64,000 nucleotides of DNA, from the NCBI GenBank assembly GCA_045614605.1, contig JAZLDH010000018.1, forward strand, positions 77,393-141,392. Direction: 5' to 3'. Positions 18,589 through 27,596 of the stretch are shown piece after piece. The DNA comes from Onthomorpha sp937906975. GTDB taxonomy: Bacteria; Bacteroidota; Bacteroidia; Bacteroidales; P3. Made by a program: the position numbers and the translations under genes. Under the pieces are notes generated by a model that did not search any database, had not been told where the DNA came from, and worked only from the letters and a program-made list of their open reading frames with translations. Within the stretch, counting starts at the first letter, position 1. Every line of letters starts with the position of its first letter.

Positions 18589-20715
18589 ATGAGCAGTAAT
18601 CCACAATTAGAATTTGCGAGAAAATATATTGAACAAACCAATATCAATATTTTTCTCACAGGAAAAGCAGGAACAGGTAAGACAACTTTTTTAAAAAGTC
18701 TTAAAGATACATTATTTAAACGTTACGTAGTACTTGCACCAACGGGTATTGCGGCATTGAATTGCGAAGGAGTGACCATACACTCCTTTTTTCAATTAGA
18801 TTTCTTGCCATATATTCCCGGCGGTGTGGTAAAACGTAAACAAATCCGCACAAACAAACTCAATTTGATTAGAAGCCTTGAACTAATTGTGATAGATGAA
18901 ATCTCAATGGTAAGGGCTGATGTCTTAGACCAAATAGATGTTATTTTAAGAAAGCTTCGCAAAACAGAAAGTCATAAACCCTTTGGAGGCGTTCAGCTAT
19001 TAATGATAGGCGATTTAAGTCAATTACCACCCGTAGCAAAGCAAGAAGAATGGGATTTTCTAAAACAATATTACCAAACACCATATTTCTTTTCCTCACG
19101 CGTATTGCAAGAAACACGTTATCAGACAATCACCCTACAACACATATATCGTCAAAGCGATTCTCGTTTTATCAATATCCTCAACCACGTTAGAGATAAT
19201 ATCATAACGAAAGAAATTATAAATCAATTAAACGAGAGATACAACCCCTTAATATTTACTCAAAACAACGATGGCTTTATCATTCTTTGTTCGCATAACC
19301 ATCAGGCAAACAAGATAAACGAGGATAAACTAATGCTAATCAAAAACAAATCCTACACTTTTAAAGCAGAAATCGAAGGAGAATTTGACTATCGATTGTT
19401 TCCAAATGCAGAAGTATTAGAATTGAAAGAAGGAGCGCAGGTAATGTTTTTGAAAAACGACTACGACACGCCAATTGGTGAGAAACGCCGATACTACAAC
19501 GGCACAATAGGAAAGATAGTAGAACTTAGTGAAGACAGAATAGTAGTAGAAAAAGACGAAGACGGACAAAGAATAGAGGTAACAAAATATACATGGGAGA
19601 GATACAAGTATGAACTAAATAAAAAGACAAAAGAAATCAAACAAGAAGTGATTGGCTCTTTTACTCAATATCCTATAAAACTTGCATGGGCGATAACAAT
19701 TCACAAAAGCCAAGGATTGACCTTTGAGAAAGCAATAATAGATGCCGACAACTCATTTGCACACGGTCAGTTTTACGTTGCACTTAGTAGATGTAGAAAT
19801 TTAGAAGGTATGTATCTATCTAAACGATTCAATCCTAACGCTGTGATAACCGATGTATTGATTGACAACTTCAACCTTGAACAAGAAAATAACCCTCCAA
19901 CAGAAGAAGGATTTTTAAAAGACAATTTTCTTTACTATTCTCAGAATGTAAAAGAAATATTTAATTGTGAGCAAATTAGGACTTTGAACGCAAAACTTTT
20001 CTACCTATGTGAACTTTACCTAAAAAGCGAAATAGGAGATAATTTCCTCACAATCCAAGACTACTATAAAGAAATCGTTTCAGATATAGTACAAGTAGAA
20101 ACAAAATTCCAAGCACAAATAGAACGTATCATAGAATACTCTTTTGCAAACTTAGAAACCAAAACCCTATACGAAAGAGCAGTAAAAGCCGCTAAATATT
20201 TCTCTGAAAAAATAGAAATAATATACTCCTTAGTCTATTTCCTATCAAAATTAGAAGTAGAAGAAAACATAGGACAAGAAGACATAGAAGAAGTCTTACA
20301 AGAATTTATGATAGAAGTAGAGTTGAAACAAAGATATTTCAACTACTTAATAAACGAAGACTTTGACCTAAAAGCCTTTCTTTCCTATAAATATAAATTA
20401 TTAGCAATAGGCGACAAATTAGAATTAAAATCATATTCCTCTTTCGTTAGAAACATTAGCAAAATCACAGAAATAGAAGACAAACCCAAAGACTTAGAAC
20501 TCGATGACCTTTACCAAAAACTCAAAACATGGCGAAAAAACCAAGCCGATAGCGAAAAACTACCAGTCTTTTGCGTATTCTTAAACTCTGTCCTACAAGA
20601 AATAGTCAAAAAACGCCCAAAAACCATAATAGATTTAGGAAAAATCAAAGGATTAGGCGTGAAAAAAATAGAGAAATACGGAGAAGATATTTTAGAAATA
20701 GTCCTTAAAGACTAA
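18589..20715 (+). CDS. PIF1/RecD-like superfamily 1 helicase with C-terminal HRDC domain
   Basis: A 708-residue DNA helicase. I use ATG at 18589; a TTG three codons earlier is also open. Walker A is GKAGTGKTTFLKSL (about residue 25), Walker B VIDEISMV (about 102), motif III GDLSQLPPV, and the C-terminal motor motifs are AITIHKSQGLTFEKAI and YVALSRCRNLEGMYL (about residues 360-410). The end (VFCVFLNSVLQEIVKKRP to GLGVKKIEKYGEDI) is an HRDC domain as in RecQ helicases. This PIF1-HRDC layout is widespread in Bacteroidetes and is thought to serve replication or repair. It follows the transketolase genes by 21 bp. Confidence 0.87.
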   Translation: MSSNPQLEFARKYIEQTNINIFLTGKAGTGKTTFLKSLKDTLFKRYVVLAPTGIAALNCEGVTIHSFFQLDFLPYIPGGVVKRKQIRTNKLNLIRSLELIVIDEISMVRADVLDQIDVILRKLRKTESHKPFGGVQLLMIGDLSQLPPVAKQEEWDFLKQYYQTPYFFSSRVLQETRYQTITLQHIYRQSDSRFINILNHVRDNIITKEIINQLNERYNPLIFTQNNDGFIILCSHNHQANKINEDKLMLIKNKSYTFKAEIEGEFDYRLFPNAEVLELKEGAQVMFLKNDYDTPIGEKRRYYNGTIGKIVELSEDRIVVEKDEDGQRIEVTKYTWERYKYELNKKTKEIKQEVIGSFTQYPIKLAWAITIHKSQGLTFEKAIIDADNSFAHGQFYVALSRCRNLEGMYLSKRFNPNAVITDVLIDNFNLEQENNPPTEEGFLKDNFLYYSQNVKEIFNCEQIRTLNAKLFYLCELYLKSEIGDNFLTIQDYYKEIVSDIVQVETKFQAQIERIIEYSFANLETKTLYERAVKAAKYFSEKIEIIYSLVYFLSKLEVEENIGQEDIEEVLQEFMIEVELKQRYFNYLINEDFDLKAFLSYKYKLLAIGDKLELKSYSSFVRNISKITEIEDKPKDLELDDLYQKLKTWRKNQADSEKLPVFCVFLNSVLQEIVKKRPKTIIDLGKIKGLGVKKIEKYGEDILEIVLKD

Positions 20716-21137
20716 AATAAAATAGTTTTCTCTTAACTTAACGCCAAATACGTAAAGAATTTTCAAACAAAAGATTTCTGATTGCAAATATTGAAAATAT
20801 AAGCCTTTAAGCAAATGACACGAAATCAAAGACTTAACTTTTTAAAGCCTTAAATTTGCTGATTTTTCCTTTGATTTAACGTAGTTTTTGTCGCATTTTA
20901 GCGAAATAAGATCGGAGCAAACGACTCGTTTTCTCGGAAGAAAAATTTTTTTGTTCCGAGAAAAAAAAATTTTGCTCCGAAGAAAATTAACTAAGCCTCG
21001 ATTTGAAGAAAATTTCCCTTGATTTTAGCCCAATTTTCGTCAGATTTTTTACAAAAAACTCAAAAACAAAATTTCCTAAGAATAAAGATAAATTCCTTGA
21101 AATCTTATTTGAGAAAATCAAAACTTAATCTGCCTAA
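20716..21137. other. Intergenic region with AT-rich runs and a TTCTCGGAA hairpin
   Basis: About 420 bp with no credible open frame. It contains a hairpin with stem TTCTCGGAA (20931-20939) and TTCCGAGAA (20954-20962) enclosing an A5/T8 tract, a further GCTCCGAAG half-site, and the word GATCGGAGCAAA (20910-20921), which is also found inverted at 53626-53637 near the second structured leader. CCTAAGAATAAAG near 21075 is another recurring intergenic word. Confidence 0.5.
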
Positions 21138-21140
21138 TTT

Positions 21141-21170
21141 TTGCAGTTATTAAAAAATGTTTTACCTTTG
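21141..21170 (+). promoter_or_regulatory. Promoter of structured leader RNA, copy A
   Basis: TTG at 21141-21143, 19-nt spacer, TACCTTTG at 21163-21170. The same promoter with the same spacing precedes copy B at 53.57 kb, including the AAAAAATGTTT spacer sequence and the GTGGGCAGAAATTTAAA that follows the -7 box. Confidence 0.8.
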
Positions 21171-21175
21171 TGGGC

Positions 21176-21482
21176 AGAAATTTAAAACTAAAAAAAGGAG
21201 GACTAAAAGGAGCAAAAGAAAGACTATAATTTAGACTTAGTATTTTAATACGACATATAAAAGCGTTTTTGCTTATATTTGGTTGTATGAAACCTGCAAA
21301 ATTTCATTAAAAACTAATCAAAAGATAAGTAAGACGCTCACGAGTAATATCGTGGGCTTATCTTATTTGATTAGTTAGGTAATTGCAGGACCTCATACAA
21401 CGATAAGAAGAAAGTCCCACGTTTTTTATGCCTTTGAGTCAAAGAAAGAAATAACATATCGCCATTTGGGACTTAGGCAAAG
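21176..21482 (+). ncRNA. Structured leader or small RNA, copy A, family not recognised
   Basis: About 300 nt between a strong promoter and the DUF4234-like gene, homologous to 53255-53569 on the other strand. Helices: a small hairpin AAGC/GCTT at 21261-21274 with flanking ATAT/ATAT; P1a GTTGTATGA 21282-21290 with TCATACAAC 21393-21401; P1b CCTGCAA 21293-21299 with TTGCAGG 21383-21389; P2 ACTAATCAAA 21313-21322 with TTTGATTAGT 21366-21375; P3 GATAA with TTATC; P4 GCTCACGA 21336-21343 with TCGTGGGC 21350-21357; P5 AAGTCCCA 21412-21419 with TGGGACTT 21467-21474. Comparison with copy B shows compensating changes in P1a, P1b, P2 and P3. A purine-rich GGAGGAC...GGAG stretch near the 5' end is also conserved. 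Cis leader versus independent RNA is undecided. Confidence 0.75.
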
Positions 21483-21527
21483 AAAGAAAAAACAAATTTA
21501 AATTAATAATTTAAAAATTTAAATAAA

Positions 21528-22145
21528 ATGAAACAACAAGAAAGAAAGTTAAGAGATAAGAGAGAGTTTATTAAATATTTATTATTAGATATTATTACTT
21601 TGGGTTTTTATGAAGCGTTTATGCTTTCTAATATTTCAAAAGAAATAAACTTGATTTCAAAAGACGGAAAACGTACAATGAATTATTTGCCACTATTTTT
21701 AATGTTTGTTGGTGGTGTTATGCTTTGGGTTATTGTGTATTTTCTTACAAAGAATTTGTTGGTTATTGACCCAGACTTATGGAGTGAAAAGGATTTAACA
21801 ACAGTGATTACAGCTTCGTTTGTTGCTCTTTTAGGGTTTTTACTAATTATAATAATTGGTATAAGTATCATTGTTTGGATGTGTCGTATTACTAAAAGAA
21901 TTTCAAACGAATTAAGTGTTAGAAACATAGATGCTAAATTCAGTGCTAAAACTTTTTGGCTTTTCTATTTTGTTTATCTTGTGTATGAGATGATTTGTTC
22001 TGGTGTTTGTGATGTTTTAGGAATTAAACTTGTTTGGGTATACGTTATTTGTTTACCTGGTTATATTTTATACTATACATTTATGTTTAAGTTAATAAAG
22101 GCAATGAATTTATTAAACGCAGACTACAACCAAAAAGGGGAATAA
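21528..22145 (+). CDS. DUF4234-like integral membrane protein
   Basis: A 205-residue protein with about five membrane segments. The N-terminal part, KREFIKYLLLDIITLGFYEAF then LSNISKEIN, resembles the start of DUF4234 proteins (a positively charged helix, TLG(I/F)Y, then a loop ending in an Asn). Segments follow at about residues 55-75, 95-120, 145-165 and 175-195. It is the first of four short membrane-protein genes downstream of structured leader A; the ATG is 53 nt beyond the last helix of that RNA in an A/T-only stretch without a Shine-Dalgarno site. Function unknown; the family assignment is moderate. Confidence 0.75.
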   Translation: MKQQERKLRDKREFIKYLLLDIITLGFYEAFMLSNISKEINLISKDGKRTMNYLPLFLMFVGGVMLWVIVYFLTKNLLVIDPDLWSEKDLTTVITASFVALLGFLLIIIIGISIIVWMCRITKRISNELSVRNIDAKFSAKTFWLFYFVYLVYEMICSGVCDVLGIKLVWVYVICLPGYILYYTFMFKLIKAMNLLNADYNQKGE

Positions 22146-22201
22146 TCAAATGAAAATTTGGTAAAAAGAAAATTGAATTAAAAATTAATAAATTAAAAGA
22201 A

Positions 22202-22645
22202 ATGGAAAAAAAATTAAACTTAGGATTGGAAATAATCTATTGGGGATTATTGCTTATGACGCTTTATGTATTTCACTGTGCTTTGCATTGGTCTGGAATG
22301 GGAATAGTTGCACTTTGTTTAGTTCCTGTTGGAATTGCCTTAGGAATATGGCAAATAATCAGAGAAAAGAAAGCAGGTGAAAAAATGGCTGTTGTTATTT
22401 TAAACTTTTTAACAAAATTATGCTTATTTACAGGCTTAGTTTTTGTTGCACAACGTTGGCCAGGAGGTGGAGCATTTATGCTTTTTGCTTTTCTTCTTTA
22501 TTTTGTTTCAGTTGCTGTTTCATCTTGCATTGCAGTTTATAAAGAAAGAAATGAAAAGTTGTACATATTATTATTAATAGCAATATTATCGTATAGTTTT
22601 GGTGCTTTATTTTATAACGTATACGAATTACAAGGATTACAATAA
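22202..22645 (+). CDS. Small integral membrane protein
   Basis: A 147-residue hydrophobic protein with four predicted membrane segments (about residues 10-28, 33-52, 65-83 and 85-110, with a further segment near 120-140). I recognise no family. It belongs to a run of four short membrane-protein genes after structured leader A; its stop codon overlaps the start of the next gene (TAATGG), so those two are coupled. The start MEKKLNLGLEIIYWG follows an A/T-rich stretch like those before the neighbouring genes. Confidence 0.7.
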   Translation: MEKKLNLGLEIIYWGLLLMTLYVFHCALHWSGMGIVALCLVPVGIALGIWQIIREKKAGEKMAVVILNFLTKLCLFTGLVFVAQRWPGGGAFMLFAFLLYFVSVAVSSCIAVYKERNEKLYILLLIAILSYSFGALFYNVYELQGLQ

Positions 22646-23037
22646 TGGATAAAGAAAATTTAAAATTAGCATTATTAAGAATTGCTATTGCTTTGATTCT
22701 TTTTGAATTTGCTATAGGGGGTATTCTTCGCATTTTTGCTTTTGTAGCCTTTGAAGAGAATATAAGTAAAATGGTAATTTGTGGAGCTGTTAGTGTAATA
22801 GCTTTTGTTGTGAGTTTGTTTTTATTGAAAATACACAAACATCACAGATTAAAGTTAGATTACAAAAAAGGAAAGAGAAGATTAATCTTCGTATGTATAG
22901 GATTAATAGTTGCTGAATTGATAGTTAGTTTTTTAAGTAGATACTTTGCACTATATCTTTCCGCATATTTAATAGTTACGATTGCAACAATTTTAACTTT
23001 TGTAGTAGATTTTCTTTGTTGTAAGCACAAAAAATAA
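22645..23037 (+). CDS. Small integral membrane protein
   Basis: A 130-residue protein with four predicted membrane helices (about residues 10-30, 40-60, 75-95 and 100-122). It starts inside the stop codon of the preceding membrane gene. Short cytoplasmic loops rich in Lys and Arg (LLKIHKHHRLKLDYKKGKRR) suggest N-in topology. No family recognised. It could form a complex with its neighbours, given the coupled genes and similar size and topology, but this is inference. Confidence 0.7.
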   Translation: MDKENLKLALLRIAIALILFEFAIGGILRIFAFVAFEENISKMVICGAVSVIAFVVSLFLLKIHKHHRLKLDYKKGKRRLIFVCIGLIVAELIVSFLSRYFALYLSAYLIVTIATILTFVVDFLCCKHKK

Positions 23038-23048
23038 AGCATTAACTT

Positions 23049-23450
23049 ATGAATGCTAAAACAAAAAAGGTTGGTTACATCTTTTTATTGCTCGCAATAG
23101 TAGTAGTGTCTTTGATAATATTTCAAATAGTTACTCAAATAGATGCTCTTGATGAATATGAAAGTTATATTTCAATGCTTTTAGCCTTAGGTACGGGCTT
23201 ATTGTTGAGATATGTATTTACAAGATACTGTAAACGACTTAATAGAAAAGATGAAACATACGAAATTATTTCAAAAGAAGAGAGAAAGGCTCTCTTAACA
23301 TTGATAATTTTATTTGTAACCCTTGCAATAGCGATGTTTTCAATTATAAATTTTCAAAATGATATGTTTTTGACTTTTGTAGTTTTGATTTTCATCTTGG
23401 TTATTGCTGGTGGTCTTATTTTTAGATTATGGATTAAAGACCAAAAATAA
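23049..23450 (+). CDS. Small integral membrane protein
   Basis: A 133-residue protein with four predicted helices (about residues 7-27, 38-57, 77-100 and 105-127), and a charged loop KRLNRKDETYEIISKEERK in the middle. It starts 11 bp after the previous membrane gene and ends 35 bp before the M16 peptidase gene. Same size class and topology as the two genes upstream, which suggests a small paralogous or co-functioning set, though the sequences are too diverged for me to claim homology. Confidence 0.7.
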   Translation: MNAKTKKVGYIFLLLAIVVVSLIIFQIVTQIDALDEYESYISMLLALGTGLLLRYVFTRYCKRLNRKDETYEIISKEERKALLTLIILFVTLAIAMFSIINFQNDMFLTFVVLIFILVIAGGLIFRLWIKDQK

Positions 23451-23485
23451 TTAAATATATTTATTAACAAACAAATTTAAAGAGT

Positions 23486-26305
23486 ATGAAGAGAAAAATA
23501 TTCTCATTATTGTTGTTGTGCTTGATGTTTAGCACGACTATGTTTGCTCAAAATAAAGAGATTCAACTTAATCTTAATGAGCAAATAGAATTAAACGAAA
23601 CAGTACGTACAGGAAAGTTGGAAAACGGATTGACGTATTTTGTAAAATCAAACAAAAAGCCTGAAAATCTTATTGAATTTCGTCTTGCAGTGAATGCAGG
23701 CTCTGTTTTAGAAGAAGATAATCAAGTTGGATTGGCTCACTTCTTGGAACACATGGGCTTTAATGGTTCAAAACATTTTCCAGGTAACACAATGGACGAT
23801 GAAACTAAAAAGGCGGGTTCGTGGAATAATGCTTACACAAGTTTTGATGAGACTGTGTATATGATAAACTTGCCAAAAGAACATCTTGACTTAGGTTTGA
23901 AAGTTTTAGACTCGTGGGCGTACGGAATGTTGCTTACAGGAGAAGAAATTGACAAAGAAAGAGGTGTGATTATTGAGGAATGGAGACGTAGTCAAGGTGG
24001 AGAAGAAAGAATGTGGAATGAAATAAAGAAGAAAATGTTGCAAGGTTCAAAATATGCTGATAGAATGCCTATTGGAACTTTGGAAAATCTTCAAAATTTC
24101 AAATATTCTGACATTAGAAGTTTCTATGAAAAATGGTATAATTCCGATAATATGGCTGTGATTATTGTTGGAGATTTCAATATTGACTCAATGGAGCAAA
24201 AGGTTGTTGATTATTTTAGAATGTCTCCAAAGACTTGCACTCAAACACAAAGACCATACATTGCTGTACCTAATAATAAAGAACCTATTATAGCTATTGC
24301 AAGTGATAAAGAGGCAACAAGCACAAGTATAGAATTGTATTACAAACACCCTTCTAAGGAAGTTAAAACAATTGCTGATTTTCGTGAACAACATTTAGTA
24401 TATGGTTTGTTTGAAGTAATGTTTAATGATCGTCTTCAAGAAATTTCTGAAAAGAAATCTTGTCCTTATATGTATTCATACGCATATTATGGAGGCTTTA
24501 TAGGTCGTAATCATTCTGCTTATACAACACGGATTTCTGCAAAAGAAGGAAAATTAATGGAATCCTTAGAATTGGTAATGTTAGAAAATAGAAGATTGCA
24601 ACAACACGGCTTTTTGCAATCGGAGCTTGATAGAGCAAAAGATGAATTGTTGGAATCATACGATAGAAGTGCAAAAGAGGAATCAAAAACCAATAGTAGC
24701 AGTTTCGCAGATAGGTTAGTGTATTATTTTCTTGAAAACGAACCAATGCCAAGTGCAGATAAGAAAAACGAATGGGCAAAAGCGTTAATGGAAGATATTA
24801 CTTTGGAAGAAGTAAATGCTCTTATCTCAAAATGGATTACAGAAGAAAATTTCGTTTGCACTATCACAATGCCAGAAAAGAAAGGTATTAAAGTGCCAAC
24901 AGAAGAAAATGTGTTGAAACTTATTGAAAAATGTAAGAAAGCAAGTACAAAACCTTGGATTGATAATGTTAAAACAGAACCTTTCCTTGCACAAGAGCCA
25001 AAAGGTGGTAAGGTTGTAAGTCAAAATAAGAATGAAAAATTCGATTACACAGAATATACTCTTTCAAATGGTGCAAAAGTAATCTTAAAGAAAACAAACC
25101 ACCAAAATGATCAAATCTTAACTCGTGCAGAATCAAAAGGAGGAAACTCATTGTATGAAGATAAAGATATGATGAATGTTGATTACGCTTCAAGTATAGT
25201 AAATTCGAGTGGAATCGGTACATACGACAATACTCAATTGATGAAATTTATGAAGGGTAAGTCATTTGGTTTATATTCTTATATTTCTTCTATTAAGGAA
25301 GTAATAGACGGAAGTTGTGCTCCAAAAGATTTTGAAACACAATTGCAATATTTTTATTTAGTTTTTACTGCTCCAAGAATAGATAAGGAAGTTCTTGCAA
25401 GCGAAGTAGATAAATTGAAAAGTCGAATCAGTATGATGAAAAATGATCCTGAGTCTATTTTGTATGAAAAGCAATATAAGGCTATGTATCCAAATGATAA
25501 GCGTAATATATACATACCTACTGAGGCTCAAATAAAGGAATTGAATACTGATAAGATGTTGAAAATATTCAAAGAACGTTTCTCTGATGCTTCTGACTTT
25601 ACTTTCACTTTCGTAGGTAATATTGACGAAAAAACAATGTTGCCTTTGATTGAAAAATATATTGGTGGACTTCCTTCTTCTAATGGTAAAAATGCAGAAA
25701 TGTGGAAAGATCGTTCGCCTGATTTTGCAAAGGGTGTTGTAGATGAAACAGTTTATGTGGGAGAAGCTGAAAAAGGTATAACAACTATCGTATTTGAACA
25801 TGAGTTTGATTATAATAATGACCGTTTGGCAACAGATGCTTTGAACGAAGTTTGTTATAATAAATTATATGAAACAATTCGTGAAGAATTAAGTGGAACT
25901 TATACTCCTTCATTCTATTTGAGTTATTCTAAATATCCAAAATCAGAATTATATGCCTCATATAATCTTGATTGCAACCCAAATACAATAGATCAACTTA
26001 CACAAGCTACTTTTAAAGTTTTTGATAAAATTATTTCAGAAGGTATTTCTGAGGAAGATTTAATTAAAGCAAAAGAAACTTTGATATTAGATAGAAAGAA
26101 AAGTGTAGAAAACAATTATTTTTGGTTAAATCAAATTTTAGGAAGTAGGTTTAATGGATATGAAATGCAAACTTTGGAAGAATATACTGCTGCGGTAAAT
26201 GCTTTGACAGTAGAAGATATTAAAAAGGTTGCAGAAAAATATCTAAAACACGATGAGTATGTAAGAGTATCTCTTAAACCTGCTGCAATGAAATCTCAAA
26301 AATAA
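23486..26305 (+). CDS. M16-family zinc metallopeptidase (pitrilysin type)
   Basis: A 939-residue exported zinc peptidase. A signal peptide covers residues 1-21 (LLLLCLMFSTTMFAQ). The inverted zinc motif HxxEH is H85-F-L-E88-H89, and the distal ligand glutamate is in GVIIEEW (about residue 164). The second, inactive M16 half occupies residues about 510-930, with the typical L(K)xGxK(V)ILKKTNHQND start. These periplasmic proteins of about 940 residues are common in Bacteroidetes and degrade peptides after initial proteolysis. A terminator hairpin follows the stop codon. Confidence 0.93.
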   Translation: MKRKIFSLLLLCLMFSTTMFAQNKEIQLNLNEQIELNETVRTGKLENGLTYFVKSNKKPENLIEFRLAVNAGSVLEEDNQVGLAHFLEHMGFNGSKHFPGNTMDDETKKAGSWNNAYTSFDETVYMINLPKEHLDLGLKVLDSWAYGMLLTGEEIDKERGVIIEEWRRSQGGEERMWNEIKKKMLQGSKYADRMPIGTLENLQNFKYSDIRSFYEKWYNSDNMAVIIVGDFNIDSMEQKVVDYFRMSPKTCTQTQRPYIAVPNNKEPIIAIASDKEATSTSIELYYKHPSKEVKTIADFREQHLVYGLFEVMFNDRLQEISEKKSCPYMYSYAYYGGFIGRNHSAYTTRISAKEGKLMESLELVMLENRRLQQHGFLQSELDRAKDELLESYDRSAKEESKTNSSSFADRLVYYFLENEPMPSADKKNEWAKALMEDITLEEVNALISKWITEENFVCTITMPEKKGIKVPTEENVLKLIEKCKKASTKPWIDNVKTEPFLAQEPKGGKVVSQNKNEKFDYTEYTLSNGAKVILKKTNHQNDQILTRAESKGGNSLYEDKDMMNVDYASSIVNSSGIGTYDNTQLMKFMKGKSFGLYSYISSIKEVIDGSCAPKDFETQLQYFYLVFTAPRIDKEVLASEVDKLKSRISMMKNDPESILYEKQYKAMYPNDKRNIYIPTEAQIKELNTDKMLKIFKERFSDASDFTFTFVGNIDEKTMLPLIEKYIGGLPSSNGKNAEMWKDRSPDFAKGVVDETVYVGEAEKGITTIVFEHEFDYNNDRLATDALNEVCYNKLYETIREELSGTYTPSFYLSYSKYPKSELYASYNLDCNPNTIDQLTQATFKVFDKIISEGISEEDLIKAKETLILDRKKSVENNYFWLNQILGSRFNGYEMQTLEEYTAAVNALTVEDIKKVAEKYLKHDEYVRVSLKPAAMKSQK

Positions 26306-26325
26306 AAATTAAATTAACAAAGAAT

Positions 26326-26362
26326 AAAGACTGTCTTATTAAAAGGCAGTCTTTTGTTTTTT
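26326..26362 (+). terminator. Terminator after the M16 peptidase gene
   Basis: AAAGACTGTCTT (26326-26337) pairs with AAGGCAGTCTTT (26343-26354, one G-U pair) around a 5-nt loop, followed by a T-rich tract. It lies between convergent genes. Confidence 0.85.
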
Positions 26363-26397
26363 GTGATGTATAAAAAAATAAAAACTCTAAGAAAAAA

Positions 26398-27264
26398 TTA
26401 TTCGTTTAAATAGGCTGCAAGTTTCTTGCAATGTTCGCTTGCTCTTATTCTTTTTAAGGCTCTTTCTTTGATTTGTCTTACTCTTTCGCGTGTTATGTTT
26501 TGTGCAATGGCGATTTCTTCAAGTGTCATGCCGTGTGCCATGCCTATTCCAAAGTATTGATAGATGATGCTTCTTTCTTTTTCGTTCAATTCTGATAGTA
26601 GCATCGCTATTTCTGTTGAAAGGCTTTCTTTCATCATGGAATCGTCTGTTGTTTTGGCATCTTCTTCTACGTAAACGTCTATTAAATTTAGGTCTTCATC
26701 TTGAATGAGTGGTGCGTCCATAGAAATAGGTTTGTAGCCTATGTGCATGGCTTCTTTTACTTTGTCAAAACTCAAATCCATAAAGTCCGCAAGTTCTTCG
26801 TCTGAAGGTGTGCGTTCTAATTGTTGTTCAAGTAAAGAGGAGGACTTTTTAATTTTGTTTAAAGCACCGACTTGGTTGAGAGGCAATCGTACCATTCTTG
26901 ATTTTTCTGCAATTGCTTGAAGAATACTCTGACGAATCCACCACACAGCAAAAGAGATGAATTTGAATCCTCTTGTTTCGTCAAATTTTTGAGCAGCTTT
27001 AATCAATCCAATGTTACCTTCGTTGATAAGATCTGGTAGAGATAGACCTTGATTTTGGTATTGTTTTGCGACAGATACCACAAATCTTAAATTGGATTTA
27101 ACTAATTTCTCCAAGGCTATTTGATCACCTGCTTTTATTCTTTGAGCTAATTTTACTTCTTCTTCAGGTGAGATTAACTCTTCTTTGCTTATGTCTTGCA
27201 GAAACTTATCTAATGAGCCTATGTTACGATTGGTGATTGATTTTATTATTTTTAACTGCCTCAT
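26398..27264 (-). CDS. rpoD: Primary RNA polymerase sigma factor RpoD
   Basis: A 288-residue sigma-70 factor of the short form found in Bacteroidetes, which lacks the long acidic N-terminal region of proteobacterial RpoD. Region 1.2 starts near residue 15 (SLDKFLQDISKEELIS), region 2 includes GLSLPDLINEGNIGLIKAA and FKFISFAVWWIRQSI, region 3 is about 140-200, and region 4.2 is MTLEEIAIAQNITRERVRQI. It should direct transcription from the TTG-N19-TAnnTTTG promoters seen across this window. Its own promoter of that form lies about 45 bp upstream. Confidence 0.95.
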   Translation of the reverse strand: MRQLKIIKSITNRNIGSLDKFLQDISKEELISPEEEVKLAQRIKAGDQIALEKLVKSNLRFVVSVAKQYQNQGLSLPDLINEGNIGLIKAAQKFDETRGFKFISFAVWWIRQSILQAIAEKSRMVRLPLNQVGALNKIKKSSSLLEQQLERTPSDEELADFMDLSFDKVKEAMHIGYKPISMDAPLIQDEDLNLIDVYVEEDAKTTDDSMMKESLSTEIAMLLSELNEKERSIIYQYFGIGMAHGMTLEEIAIAQNITRERVRQIKERALKRIRASEHCKKLAAYLNE

Positions 27265-27305
27265 GTCTTTGTCTTTATACTTTAAATATAGAGTTTATCA
27301 ACGTG

Positions 27306-27336
27306 CAAAGGTATTGTCAAAGAAAAATTCTTGCAA
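27306..27336 (-). promoter_or_regulatory. Promoter of rpoD
   Basis: Minus-strand TTG, 20 nt, TACCTTTG (plus-strand CAAAGGTA at 27306-27313 and CAA at 27334-27336). The predicted leader is about 35 nt. Confidence 0.7.
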
Positions 27337-27531
27337 TAGTCTTTGAAAAAAGTTAATAACTTACTTATTAACAATTTAGTTTTTTATTATCTCTGTGTTT
27401 CCGTTTTTGTTTGATAAAACAAAGGTTTTCTTTCTTCTTTTTTTCTTCTGGCTTTATCGAAATAGTGGTTTGTGAAATTTTGTTTTATTCGTTGTAAGTG
27501 TTTATTTATATAACGCAAATTCGTGAAAAAA
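27337..27531. other. Intergenic stretch between divergent rpoD and manC
   Basis: The whole gap between the two start codons is 332 bp. Apart from the two promoters it is T- and A-rich with no open frame or hairpin that I can support. Confidence 0.5.
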
Positions 27532-27563
27532 TTGTGTTATTGTTAAAATAATCCTTAACTTTG
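27532..27563 (+). promoter_or_regulatory. Promoter of manC
   Basis: TTG at 27532-27534, 21-nt spacer, TAACTTTG at 27556-27563, then 33 bp to the manC ATG. Confidence 0.6.
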
Positions 27564-27596
27564 CAAGTTATAAGATAAAAGAAATACATCTTAGAA

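Noticed and set aside
21288..21311. Leader peptide MKPAKFH within copy A
   Set aside because: The ATG is ACG in copy B and the frame is not kept, so the region acts as RNA, not as a peptide.
21176..21482. 6S RNA or tmRNA as identity of the structured leader
   Set aside because: No tag-peptide frame or tRNA-like ends for tmRNA; the multi-helix layout with P5 beside a coding region and two copies near different genes does not fit 6S RNA. A database search could still overturn this.
24188..25801. Several 65-147-codon minus-strand frames inside the M16 peptidase gene
   Set aside because: All are antisense to a well-conserved metallopeptidase and have the Phe/His/Tyr-rich composition of shadow frames.
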